NCBI GenBank assembly: GCA_947044365.1
Contig: OX345647.1
Coordinates: 5,968,471 to 6,032,470 of the forward strand
DNA from: Petrosia ficiformis
Taxonomy: Eukaryota > Porifera > Demospongiae > Haplosclerida > Petrosiidae
Direction: 5' to 3'
Length of the DNA: 64,000 nt
Every line of letters starts with the position of its first letter. Within the stretch, counting starts at the first letter, position 1. This document shows, one piece after another, positions 12,501 to 25,400 of the stretch. The notes under the pieces were generated by a model, which was not told the DNA's origin, ran no database searches, and saw only the letters and a list, made by a program, of their open reading frames with translations. Made by a program: the position numbers and the translations under genes.

Positions 12501-13296
12501 AGATTAATGATTTCCCTTTGATAGTAGTAATATGTAAGTGTTCTATTTACTAATAATTGTTTAGGGGAACAAAAATAACGCTTTCAATTATCATGTGTTT
12601 GTAGTACAACACATACGGCTGTTACCAAACCATTAATATTATAAGAAGTGTTTATTGTATGTACCTGTCACATGTCTTGACTGGAAAGTGGGAATCTGTG
12701 ATATCCTATTTAGTCTAATGTGATAATTGATCCTTTTGTCTTTCCAGGCTGACACTGATGTTGTAGTGGGAGCTTCTGATGGACAACAGTCTTTCATTCA
12801 AGACAGGTACATATCAAAATTAGTTTTAACCATATCATGTGATAGATATATCATGTGACATTCAGGTGGAGCACAGCAAGAGGTGTTGAACCCAGAGTTG
12901 ATGCTAATAATAGCTTACTTTCATCTAGTGTTTCTCGTGAAAATGGATTTACAACTATTTCTTTTATACGTCGTGTTGACACAAATGATACTAATGATGA
13001 TTTAGATTTGTCTAATAGTCTATTTTTTGTTTATGGATGGGGAGGAACAGTTGATTTTGATTCAAACAGCATTCAACAACATCTTTTGACACCAATGGTC
13101 TCACAAGATGTGATTACTATTCCTAATAACATACTTGATTGTTCAGGTATATTTCTATACATTCATGAAATATTTTCAATTATGTACTGATTTTTTCCAT
13201 ACAGGTGAATTTGAGGAATTAGGTGGAGTGGGTGTGACCACAGTGTCAATTCTACTTCTTGTTTTTTCAACCATTTCTGCCTACCTGATGATGTAA
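9346..13296 (+). CDS. Secreted/surface protein: N-terminal His (LPMO/BIM1-like) domain, 2 EGF, 2 DOMON
   Basis: Sixteen exons with clean GT/AG borders: 9346-9490, 9649-9734, 10129-10214, 10274-10419, 10481-10576, 10636-10758, 10812-10906, 10965-11037, 11096-11143, 11204-11401, 11459-11668, 11923-12132, 12296-12477, 12748-12806, 12866-13146, 13205-13296. A signal peptide (MNRLLTAALVLTWAALATS) precedes HVRLTFPPARQPAYDFLDN and a PCG motif, so cleavage after TS would expose His1. About 140 residues of this domain are followed by two EGF-like modules (CNDGNCSDHGTC..., CEDESDCNNHGSC...) and two DOMON domains (MEMWSRI...GYVAIGWRSP; YRATWIV...QWVSIGFSENRLM). A Gly-Glu-Glu repeat interrupts the first DOMON. 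The C-terminus is hydrophobic (VGVTTVSILLLVFSTISAYLMM), so a GPI signal or membrane segment. DOMON domains bind haem or sugars; the enzymatic role is unknown. The His1/PPAR/PCG pattern resembles copper-binding LPMO-like proteins, but that is inference. Confidence 0.85.
11268..11401 (+). repeat. In-frame GGTGAAGAA/GGAGAGGAA coding repeat (Gly-Glu-Glu)n
   Basis: About 15 copies of a 9-bp unit coding Gly-Glu-Glu inside the first DOMON domain, ending exactly at a splice donor (GAAG|GTATTT). All changes between units are synonymous (GAA/GAG, GGT/GGA), so the frame is kept. The result is a long acidic insertion. Confidence 0.95.
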
Positions 13297-13612
13297 AACT
13301 TATTAATGAGCACAATCTGCTGCATTCTCTATAGACATATATATATAATCGTAATATGTTTACCTCATGCATTTTATATAATATACGTACATATATCAGT
13401 CAATATATATATATTTTATTGTCTGTTCAATTATTGTTATGGTTTGAGGATTATGGTATTATCAATGTTTACAGCTATCTATTATAGTAACATACATCTT
13501 GTTTTGTCTTTGTGTCTATATAATGACATTGATTTGTATGTGTGTCATATAATAAAACTTTGTACTCCATTTGCCATTTAACTACATACCTGTGTAGTGT
13601 GTACATATATAC

Positions 13613-13655
<43 letters not shown>

Positions 13656-14510
13656 AGATACAAAATACATGACATACCAAATCACATAATAAAAATAACA
13701 CCCCTATGTTTGTATGTATATAAACAGATAATTATGAGAATAATTAGTGCTAATATGATTATACCACACTAGTCAGTGTTATAGTGTGATATGAACTATA
13801 ATTGATCTCTATAATATATATTATGTTTTTTAAACTAATAATGAGTCTCTATATCAACAATCAATACATCTATAATGTACACATGTGGTGGATACATTGT
13901 TTGAGCTATTAATTTATAGTTTGCCAAAACACATACTGGATTTTGTGTTGTATTTGTGCAATCAAATTGATCTGGTGCTCAAGGGGGTGTGGTCACTGAT
14001 AACTGTGAAATTCTACATACAATACTGCACTACCAATATACATGTTGTATATAACTGTATATAGGTACGTAGCTATATTGTATGTGTGTATGTCAAATTG
14101 GAATACACCAAACATGATTCAGATTGTCCATTAGACCATATATGGTATGTACTATATTAATTATGGTAGAAACCCTAGTGTAGTACCATATATACTCTAA
14201 TTATTTGGTATTGGCTTACATGTAGCATTAACAAATGTTTCAGACCACTGTACTATATACATGTGATACCCAAAAAAAACAATTATTTACACAAATTGTA
14301 AAATTGATCACTAACATCATAATTAAAATATTGCATGTTAGTACTTACGTACATGTTAATAATATTGTAAATAATATGATATGCATTACATAAGTGAAAA
14401 TTCCATACATGCATGGAAATAATAACAATAACAATAATAATATATTGAACGCTATAAAACAATGCAGACAGTTAAACATTAATTACTTATTTAAGAGTGT
14501 TATAAATTGA
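13297..14510. other. Convergent intergenic region with (TA)n tract
   Basis: Lies between the 3' ends of the DOMON gene (+) and the Ig receptor gene (-). An AATAAA at about 13551 is a likely polyA signal of the DOMON gene. A pure (TA)n run occupies about 13612-13652. No further gene recognised; open frames here are short and low complexity. Confidence 0.6.
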
Positions 14511-17500
14511 CTAGACTTGATATGTCCTAAAATGAGTAGCCTGTTGGCGTAAAGCAGAAATATTACTGGACTGACTGCTGACATTACTTTGTAAGTCACT
14601 AGGTTGTGAGTATGGAGAAGGTTCGATTTGAGAATTAGGAGTGACGGCATATGGATTTATATCTGTATGTTTAGTGGGTGTGACGATATCACTGTCAGCA
14701 TCATAATACCAAGGTTGTGAGCTATTCCCCATCTTTTCGCCTTCATCTAATGTAGTTAAATGATGAAATGATGTTCCTTGAACAATAGGCTGTACCATTG
14801 GAGCAGATATTGCTCTATTGAGCTGTTTATTTGTATTGGGTGGTCTCTGTGGTGACATTGGAGGGAGGGTCGGTCTTGTGCCAGCCGTTCTAAGATTACT
14901 CATTGATGATACTGGTTCTGAATAAGGAAAAGGTAATAACACTGGGGTACTAGATGTTGTAGTTTGTTTCATGTTCCCTGTCAGTCCAGTGTCCATTGTT
15001 ACTAGTTGATTCTTAGGTATGGGTTCTGTGTAATGGATAGAAGAGCGTTGTTCCCCATGGCTAGGAGATGATGTCATTGGTAGGGTTCTACTATCCCTGG
15101 GTATTGTCACTCTTGTTGGAATGTCAGGTTCTTGATATGGACTCTCAAAAACCTCCACTTCTAGTACTCTAGGTGGTGGGGAGTCCATATTAGATGTACT
15201 TTCTCGTTTGGCAGTTGGTCTGATTTGTGCATATACATGTTCATCTTGTTTGACTAGTGGTTGATATAGTTTCTCATTTAAAGGTGTGCTTGATCGTAGA
15301 GATTCTTCACTCTGATGACTCAGTAGTCTACCCCTTGGTGAGCCAGATAAAGGATTATGAAAGGCAAGAACAGATGGTTGATTGGATTGGTTCTGAGGAG
15401 GTGGGTAATCAACATAATCATCTGGTGTGGTTGGCAGTTTACGAACATGGTTACTATTCGAACGCTCTAAACTGTTTCTTCTAAGAGTTTCAATATGCTG
15501 TCCTAAAAAGTACTCGGGGTTTTCCATCATACCGGTAGTACCGTCTGATGATGTAGAATTTAATTGATTTGTTCTAAATGATGTATCCATGTATGGTCTT
15601 GATAAAGTAGTTCCGGCAGTGCTATTATTGTGCCATGTTCGTAATGAAGTAGTACTGCTGCCAGTCCTACACAACAAAGAGAGATTTATTTATATATTAT
15701 GATAATAATACTTATGTCACTCACAATGCTACGTGATGTGTGAATGGACAGATGTGTGTAAATGTGGACTGAAGTGTTGTGTGTATGAAAGGGTGCACGT
15801 TACGTCTGGAAGGATGTGTTGTATTTATGTGTTTATGTATTTTGCTAGGACTGAAGTGTTGTATGTATGAAAGGGTGCACATTATGTCTGGAAAGATGTG
15901 TTGTATGTGTGTATTTATGTATTGTGTTAGAAACCTCACCATGCAACTTCAGCTTCATGCCCGTTCTCGATTTTTCTATTATGTAAACTCTTGAGACACA
16001 GACACATGACAACAAAGAGTGTAATAATAACAACAGCTAATAACAGTCCTATCACTGCAACAATTACAATCCATACAACTGTAAAAGATGAATAGTTTGT
16101 TTCACTGGTGGTTGGCATTGTTGTAGTTGGGATTGTAGTTGTAGTAAGCATTTGAGTTGCAGAAGATGTCACTAATATATTGTCATCTGCACACATGAAA
16201 CGAGATTCCGATTCTTGTATCAACAAGCTACATTCCGAGTCTACTTCAAACACAGCATTATTCAGAAACAGAAGAGGATGTGTCACAAACCAGTCACTAA
16301 GAGACTTATATGCTTTTTTTGTTAAATCTGTTGATTCAGTTGATATTGTTCCAGCAAAGATCAAACCTCTTTTAACATCACCTTCTTCTTCACATTTACT
16401 GTCTGTCATTGTGATAGATATATTCTCACACAACTGACAACTAGACAATATCACATAGGTAAGAGAAGATTCTAATTTTGATAGTTCAGCATCCTATAAA
16501 GATTGAATAACAACAAGTTGACATAAGGTACAATCTTACTTACATTTGCTTCCTCACAATCTTCGACAACAAGTTTTAATCTTATCATTACTGCTTTGTT
16601 TTCTGGTGGATCAAGAGTGGGAACTGGAGTTCGTGAAAGGTTTCGTTCGATTAACTGTACGGTCTGAGAAATATTTCCATATTCATTACTAGTTCGACAT
16701 TCTACTGGACCTAATAGAAGGTTCTTATTCCAGTTTAACGTGGCTAATACAACTCCAGAGCTTCTAATAATGTAAGTTGGATTGATAGTTATTCCATCAC
16801 TGTTGACCCAATTAATAGAAGGCTCTGGCCATCCACGAGCAACACAGGTTAGAGCATCTCCAGAGAATGAAGAAGGTACAGCGTAAGTAATGAGTGGTTC
16901 AGATGTGTTAAACGTCACAGGGAACGTTGGATAGATAGAAGATATAATGGGTACAACTGAAATATAATTAGATATGTTTTGAATATTTAGCATAATTTCT
17001 CAATTTATATATTACCTTTGACCTTAATACGAAGTTGAGCAGTAGATGTATTGAGCTCATTTTCAGCAACACAAGAATATATTCCTTCATCATTATATAA
17101 TAACGCTTTAGTCCATGTTAACTGAACAACATTTGAAACCTAATATGAGAAATATCTCAATACATTTACATAGATTATATTATATTCCTTACATGTAACT
17201 GATTAACATGCTCTGGTAAGTTCCCTCCATTGTATACCCATTTTAGTGATGGCAGCGGATACCCTTCAGAGTAACAAACAAATGTAGGCGGGATTTCACC
17301 TTCTTCATAAATTTCAGTTAAAGATGTATGTCTATCATTAGTAATACCAACACTAGGTACTGGAGGATCTATGAATATTACAAACTAATTAATTAATAGG
17401 AACCATATTGAAGGAACTTACATTTTACAAATAGTTGGACTGATTGTGTCACTGTCGATACCATATCAAGATCACTCACTTCACAAACATAAGTTCCAGC

Positions 17501-19144
17501 ATGACTCTCGTTACTGCTGGGTATCGTAAGTACTTCATTATCACTAAACACACCCGGAGGTAGTTTGCCTTTGTCCTTTTCATAAAACCATGTGATCGAG
17601 AATTCTAAATCACTTGTAGCATTACAAATGAATGACACACTTTCTCCTGTTATTACTGTTTGAAGTTTCGGATAAGTAACAACCGTTGGAGGATCTAGAC
17701 ACGAATATATGATATTACTATCACATGACTATCATCTGACTTACCATGATATGATACAATAACATACACGCTATTGTTGCCTGTACTAGTGGTCACTTTA
17801 CACTGATAAACTCCAGTCACATTATCACTAGATGCATTTATTATTCTCAATTGTTTATTGCCATTGTTCAGTTGATAATACTCATTATCCGATACGATAC
17901 TTCCATTAAAGAACCATTCTATATCATTAGCAGTAGGAATGGGGTTGCCATCCACCAACACATCTATTATTGTATTAGTGATTAGTCCAACTCTAATTTC
18001 ACTTTTAGAAGTAAAAACAGCAGGATTAGCTGAGAAAGGAATGAATGTTATATAATACATAGGCATATATTTATTTATGTACATGGTTTAGAAACAAGAC
18101 ATACCATTTGTAATGTAGACACCTCTACTTGTATTATCAGATTGACATGTATATTGTCCGTCTAGTGAAGAGGAATACGATGAGAAAGATAGTCTTTGAT
18201 ATGAATTTATATTTAGTTGATAAGGTATGTCAGTGCTGTCTACTGATATAACAGAATCATTTGGTCCTTTCCATTGACTAGTACCAGAAACCTCACAATC
18301 CAGACTAAAAAAAAGATTAACATACAAGAAATCAGATATTATTTCTGAAGTTTCACCAGACGGTGTATAGGAGAAACGAATATCAGCTGTAAAGAAAAAG
18401 AGATAATTATGAACTACTTATAAATAATCACTACATTACCTTTAATAGTGAGTTGTGCAGAGTTAGAAGTGTTAAAATGAATACCATCAATATAACTGGC
18501 TCTACAATAGTACAGTCCACTATCACTGACTCTCACAACAGAAATAGTTAAAGTACTTTGAATCTAATATATGTTTGTTGAAGTGAAAGATGATAATATT
18601 TCCTGTCTCAACCTACGTACTATATTGTCTCCAATATTGGTATTTGTAGTTGTTGCACTTTCTGATACATTTCCATTTTCTTTTATCCATATTATATTAA
18701 TAGGAGTTGAACCCGATACATTACAACTGAACTGTACTGTGTTCCATTCATCATCCAGTACATCACTTGGGTGTGCGATTATGACTGGAGGTTCTGTAAA
18801 TATGATAGAATTGTAATGGTAAATTAAAAGGTCACAATTATTAAATTCTGTTCATGTTTTATAGGATAAATATAAGATATATATCATACGGCTGTTTACA
18901 AACACTATATTAAAAATATATTATTAGCACAATATAATATATAGAATTTAATAATTAATAATTATATAATATGTAATTGATACATTGTATTGTAGGAACA
19001 AAACTGTAACAAAAGCTATTATAATATGTACATGACTACAAAGATACATCTCATAACACTTCATCAGTAGTAATACACACACACAACTTCAATGACTACC
19101 TTATGCCATGTGTATGTATGTACGTATGTATGTATGTATGTGTG

Positions 19145-19178
<34 letters not shown>

Positions 19179-22100
19179 TGTATGTATGTATGTACAGGGG
19201 TTTATGTATGTATGTATGTATACAATGGCATACCTAGCACGGTAAGATTAGTATATGCTGCAGCTGAACTTGCAAACACACCAGAATTCAATACAACAAC
19301 CATTTTATATTCACCAGCATCAGAAAGCTCAACATTACTTATAATGAGTTCTCTTTTGGTGTTTTGGTAATCTCCATTCACAATCATCACATCATTCAGT
19401 TTCCATGTGATATCACTCTCACTAAGTGGTGAAATAGATGAAGCATACATTACAATTGTGACTGTATCTCCTACAAAAGTTGTTATACTGGATTGTTTCG
19501 CATTAGCTGCAGGATTATCTGAAGGAAGATACCTCAGTTAATATAATAAAGTATAAGTGAAATAATTTACCATCAGTAATGTTAAGGACTGCCTCATTAG
19601 AATTATCTGAACAGACGTAGATTCCTGCATCACTAGCAACAGGGCTATTAAAGTTCAAAGATATACCACCTGTTATTACAGTCTGTGATTTGGTTAATAA
19701 AGCACCCTTCCTACCCCAGGTCAGACCATCCCCATCATTAGATGTTGATGTACAATGGAACTCAAATATTTTTGGAATGGATCCTCCATGCTCATAAGTG
19801 GCCACACCTTCAACGATCCATGAATCATCCTCATTAACTTGTCTAATTTCAATATCACCTGTGTAAAATAATGTATAATACACTGATGCTACAAAGGTTA
19901 TACGAATATAACCTGTGTATAATAATGTATAATACACTGATGCTACAAAGGTTATACGAATATAACCTGTGTATAATAATGTATAATACGCTGATGCTAC
20001 AAGGTTATACGAATATAACCTGTGTATAATAATGTATAATATGCTGATGCTACAAGGTTATACGAATATAACCTGTGTATAATAATGTATAATATGCTGA
20101 TGCTACAAGGTTATACGAATATAACCTGCATATAATAATGTATAATATGCTGATGCTACAAGGTTATACGAATATAACCTGCATATAATAATGTATAATA
20201 TGCTGATGCTACAAGGTTATACGAATATAACCTGTGTATAATAATGTATAATATGCTGATGCTACAAGGTTATACGAATATAACCTGTGTATAATAATGT
20301 ATAATACGCTGATGCTACAAAGGTTATACGAATATAACCTGTGTATAATAATGTATAATATGCTGATGCTACAAGGTTATACGAATATGGTATCATTATA
20401 GTTGGTTGATCAACACCTTATACTAATTTTGCTATAACAGTTTAATGTAATGACATCAGGCAAATAACAGAACACCTTGATAGTGCACCATCCTATCCAC
20501 ATGATTTCATTATGAACTACCATATGCTTTACATGGTAATATCATGATGAGATAGTGTATATGCATTACTTCATAGTGCAGTGCTAAGGACATATAAATT
20601 ATCTCATGCTGTAAAGGTCATTCACGTTCACCATGACCTTAAATGTTCATAACGAAATGACCAACAATCTTTTTACCAGCACCATTTTCATCCTTCCCAT
20701 TATTTGTTGTGTATGTGAAACTTCAATCCATTTCTTCCTTATTAAGTTACAGATGGTATAATCATTTACTTAACCTTATGACATTAAACTATAAACCATA
20801 TAGTCATCATCACATCATAAGTTTGAGGTCATTGTGAACAGACTTTAGTGCATGTATAACTACATATTAGTGTATAGGTGGTTGCTATCACATGAGCATG
20901 TTATTTTAATAACAATGAAGTGAATTCCACTGTATGTCTAACCTCAAACATGCCACTAGAAATTTAATACAACGTAGTTGCCAGTAGCCATGCAGATTAT
21001 TATATTTGTGGTATGCTGTAGATTACACAATAATTATGTAGTCATGTTTCACTACACACACATATCATATTACTACTAGTAATAATCATATTTACTAGTT
21101 ATAATGATGTGAATCTTGTTTTCAAGAAAAGTTTTGAGAGAAGAAGTTATAGATATTGTTATGTTTATACCTTCAGTAAGGGGAGGGGATGATTATGATA
21201 ATTTACAATACTGTAACTCCAAATATATATATATATATAAGGCTGATAATACAATTAGTGTATTGATTAATAAATTCTTATCATGTTTTTCAGCAAAATT
21301 TCATTATCCTAAAAATCTAATGTGATTAAACCTGTCTTCCCGGTTAATTCCCAAAGGAGGTTACTAGCCACACAAAATAGGAATGACTAATGATTAAAGT
21401 AAACAAACATCTGGTATATATCATGAGACACATCCTGCAATATTATTATATCTATTTTATAATCTACAGATTCCATATCACGAGACAAATTTATAATGCT
21501 GCAGTATTCCAGTATAATTATAATAATAATAATAATAATTATATAATTATATCTATATATATATATATAGTCTATCATATATGTAATCATATATAGTCTA
21601 TCATATATATAATCTATCATATAGTCTATCATATATATAATCTATCATATAGTCTATCATATATATAATCTATCATATAGTCTATCATATATATAATCTA
21701 TCATATAGTCTATCATATATATAATCTATCATATAGTCTATCATATATATAATCTATCATATAGTCTATCATATATATAATCTATCATATAATCTATCAT
21801 ATATAATCTATGTTTTTGGAAAATCTGGATAGATTAATTCAACAATTATTATACTTTGTATGCAATCATGTCAACAACAATGCATGTTTAGACAATTTCG
21901 TCGACAATATGATTCATATTATAGCAATAATTTATAAATAATAAAGCAGTTTTGTGTTTCTCTTATAGATTAGCAATGAAAGTGTATTGAGAACACTATC
22001 TTAAAAGCAATCATTGTACTGTTAGCCTCTACAGTATACCATAGATAGTCTATGAGTATACCAAGACTAACATTTTAAATATTCTACATACCTCAAAACT

Positions 22101-22297
22101 CTCACATAATTTTTATGCAAGATGATTTTATGGTTCAGTAAGCTTGAAATTCACAACAAACAAATCGCTAACAAAAACATGTACATGGATATGTCTTGAG
22201 GCTTATCGCATGGTTAACTCCAGAATTACTCACCTGTGACCAGACTTGCATATAAAACCATGAAGATCAGTGAAAAGAAACTTGTTGATTTCTCCAT
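14511..22297 (-). CDS. Multi-Ig transmembrane receptor with tyrosine-rich cytoplasmic tail
   Basis: Type I surface receptor of the Ig superfamily, without kinase or phosphatase domain. Thirteen exons on the minus strand: 22234-22297 (signal peptide MEKSTSFFSLIFMVLYASLVTG), 19571-19858, 19234-19518, 18621-18793, 18440-18563, 18105-18386, 17745-18029, 17422-17694, 17193-17368, 17016-17139, 16544-16956, 15940-16493, 14511-15666. About eight Ig-like domains are seen, with Cys...Trp...DxGxYxC patterns (e.g. DAGIYVCSD, SHAGTYVCEVSD, VTGVYQCKV). A Cys-containing membrane-proximal region and a Thr-rich stalk precede one TM helix (VVWIVIVAVIGLLLAVVIIT). The ~385-residue tail has an NPEY motif and five YxxP motifs (YPPP, YQEP, YTEP, YSEP, YSQP) plus Pro-rich stretches, so it is probably a phosphotyrosine docking tail. 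No exact orthologue recognised; it is of the kind of sponge Ig adhesion or allorecognition receptors (inference). Confidence 0.82.
19860..20392. repeat. 53-bp minisatellite, about 10 copies
   Basis: Tandem units of 53 bp in the first (large) intron of the Ig receptor gene, directly at the 3' splice site. Each unit contains GGTTATACGAATATAACC, an 18-nt hairpin (GGTTAT/ATAACC stem, ACGAAT loop). Copies differ by a few bases (TGTGTA/TGCATA, ACGCTGA/ATGCTGA). Confidence 0.95.
21590..21810. repeat. 28-bp minisatellite, about 7-8 copies
   Basis: Tandem TCTATCATATATATAATC-type units (28 bp) within the same first intron of the Ig receptor gene, preceded by (AAT)n and (AT)n runs. The remaining intron (20393-21580 and 21811-22233) shows nothing recognisable. 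Confidence 0.9.
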
Positions 22298-22498
22298 TTT
22301 GACTTGTTAGCAGATCCAAGCAATAGTTGAAGAGCAGCAAACCTTCCACTGCTATATATATCTGCAAACACGTATTATTTGCTATGGACAAATATTTCAC
22401 ACTATAAGTACACACTGACACACCCACACAAGAGTAAATTAGACTTCTATCATTGACTTTGTTGACAATATTAATAATAAATAAATAAGTATCAATAA

Positions 22499-25400
22499 TC
22501 ATTTGTTTGGTTTATTTTGTTCTCTTCTTCTGATATTAAGTGGATTTCTTGGGTCATAAATATCATAATAATCTTCTGTTTGAGTCATCATAGCATCTTT
22601 AGCCTGCGCTAATCTTTCCGATTCAAATGTCACCTGGTGTGTTAGCCTGCAAGTGTATAAACATGTTTGTTATTTTTTGTATGTATACAAGTGTATAAAT
22701 ATGTTTGTTGTTGTTTGTATGTATACAAGTGTATAAACATGTTTGTTGTTGTTTGTATGTATACAAGTGTATAAATATGTTTGTTGTTGTTTGTATGTAT
22801 ACAAATGTATAAACATGTTTGTTATTGTTTGTATGTATACAAGTGTATAAACATGTTTGTTGTTGTTTGTATGTATACAAGTGTATTAACACGTTTGTTG
22901 TTGTTGTTTGTATGTATACAAGTGTATAAACATGTTTGTTGTTGTTTGTATGTATACAAATGTATAAACATTTTTGTTATTGTTTGTATGTATACAAGTG
23001 TATAAACACGTTTGTTATTGTTGTTTGTATGTATATAAGTGTATAAACATGTTTGTTGTTGTTTGTATGTATACAAGTGTATAAACATGTTTGTTATTGT
23101 TTGTATGTATACAAGTGTATTAACACGTTTGTTGTTGTTGTTTGTATGTATACAAGTGTATAAACACGTTTGTTATTGTTGTTTGTATGTATATAAGTGT
23201 ATAAACATGTTTGTTGTTGTTTGTATGTATACAAGTGTATAAACATGTTTGTTATTGTTTGTATGTATACAAGTGTATTAACACGTTTGTTGTTGTTGTT
23301 TGTATGTATACAAGTGTATAAACATGTTTGTTGTTGTTTGTATGTATACAAGTGTATAAACATGTTTGTTGTAGTAAACAAATCATTGATTGTTCTTGTC
23401 GCCTAAACACACACACGTGTGCAAACATAATTCACCATGTATCAAGCAATTAACATAATCGCTACTAATAATTATTAACAAAGATAGCACTAATAAAGAG
23501 ACAGTGTAGAAGAAAATTAAATAAACTCGACTATTACCATAAGTATAGCTACCATATTAACACAATTTGTTTATAATCGTTGCCAAAATTTAATTTTTAT
23601 ATAATTGTTTGTAACCAAATATGTGTATTTAGTAATTGATGTATAAACAGTATTTATATTTGGGACTAGATTTGAAATAGGAATAGCTTGAACTAATGAA
23701 TGGGATATATGAATGAATGAATGAATTAATGTATAAATGGATGAATGAATGAATTAATGTATTAATGGATGAATGAATGAATTAATGTATTAATGGATGA
23801 ATGAATGAATGGAAAAATGGATAGATGGATGGATGGACAAAAGATGAATGTATATATGGAATTATGAATGGATGTATGAATGTATTAACACATAAGGTTG
23901 ATGATTGTGTGATTCAGTATATGTCAATACAACAGTACATCTTGCCAGTTTGTCTGATGATACGATATTTACAATACACATATTGAATCATTGCCTACAC
24001 AATGAATAGTAACATAGCAACATCATCACAACATATAATCATTAAACACATTACAGTCATACCAATTTGTAGTTTCACTCTCCTCTTGATCCTCCTCCAC
24101 CTTCTCCTCCTTCACCTCCTCCTTCTCCTCCTCCTCCTCATCTTGATGTGTTCGCATAGCAGCAAGTCTAGATTTGAATTTCGACAGCATTTCTAATGTC
24201 TGAATGAAATAGAATAATTGAATATATTATTAATTAGTCATTATTTACAGATTTTTCACGTTCTCCCTTTTTACGTGGATGAGATTTTGATTTCATTGAG
24301 TATCTCTCTCTCTCAATTATTAACTCTTTCACTACATCAGGAATTTCTATGAAATATATATAACAGTTTACTATAAGATGATGCACAAATCATAAACTAT
24401 CACTTTTCATAATAATAATTTAATGAAGTTCGGAAGGTTATTAAAAAAACTATTTATTAAAGGAATGTGAGTACACAAGTCGTGTGTAGGAGTCAACACA
24501 TAGTAACATATTCATAATTTGTGGTCTAATTACTCAAATAGTATGCTGCTAGTTAATTATATTCATAGTTCTTCGATCTGTTAACACATGTATATTACAT
24601 GTTTAGAGGAGACAAGAAATTATAAAAGTGTAATATAATACTGAGTGTATATACTATAACCACAAGATCAATAATAGAGACTTAATCATGACACCTTCTT
24701 TCTTTTGTTTCTTCATAGCTTCTTCCTTCTCTTTTTGTTTTTTTGCATCTCTCAGCTCTTTTTTCAGCTGTTTGGATAACAGTTTAAGAGAATCCCTTTT
24801 CAAAAGAAAGAATAATAAATAAAAGAGTCACAAATATATTGTGAGGGAAGATTTACACTCCCACCTTTTACTATATATTAAAATGAATGTTATAATGATA
24901 TTCATAAGACCAGAACAAATATTACACATGATGTTTAGTATTGTAGTTAATATAATTATTAACTATAGTATAATTATCAATAGCTGACTTAATTAAAATT
25001 TAGTGTTCACACATTAAACATTTTTTAATATTACACATGATGTCTAGTATTGTAGTTAATATAATTATTAACTATAGTATAATTATGAATAGCTGACTTA
25101 ATTACAGTTTAGTGTTCACATATTAAACATTTTTGTACACCACAAATCATATATACTTCAGTAATTATAACTGTATTAATAGATAATGTAACAGTCTGAA
25201 AGGATATACGAATGCACTGAAAAGCCCCTTTAACTGAAGACATATGTATTACAGAACACAACTATATTACATAATATATACGTGTATCTATAGAACACAC
25301 TAATGTATAAATGTGTTATATTGTAACACGCAATCAGGGTTGTATCTTCGTATGTCATGAAATAATGTTACATTTATATAATCTCATATGGTATAAGAAT

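Noticed and set aside
22623..23406. Overlapping 67-95-codon frames with regular repeats
   Set aside because: The frames follow the 38/41-bp minisatellite; no start context, no splice logic, and they lie in a CWC27 intron.
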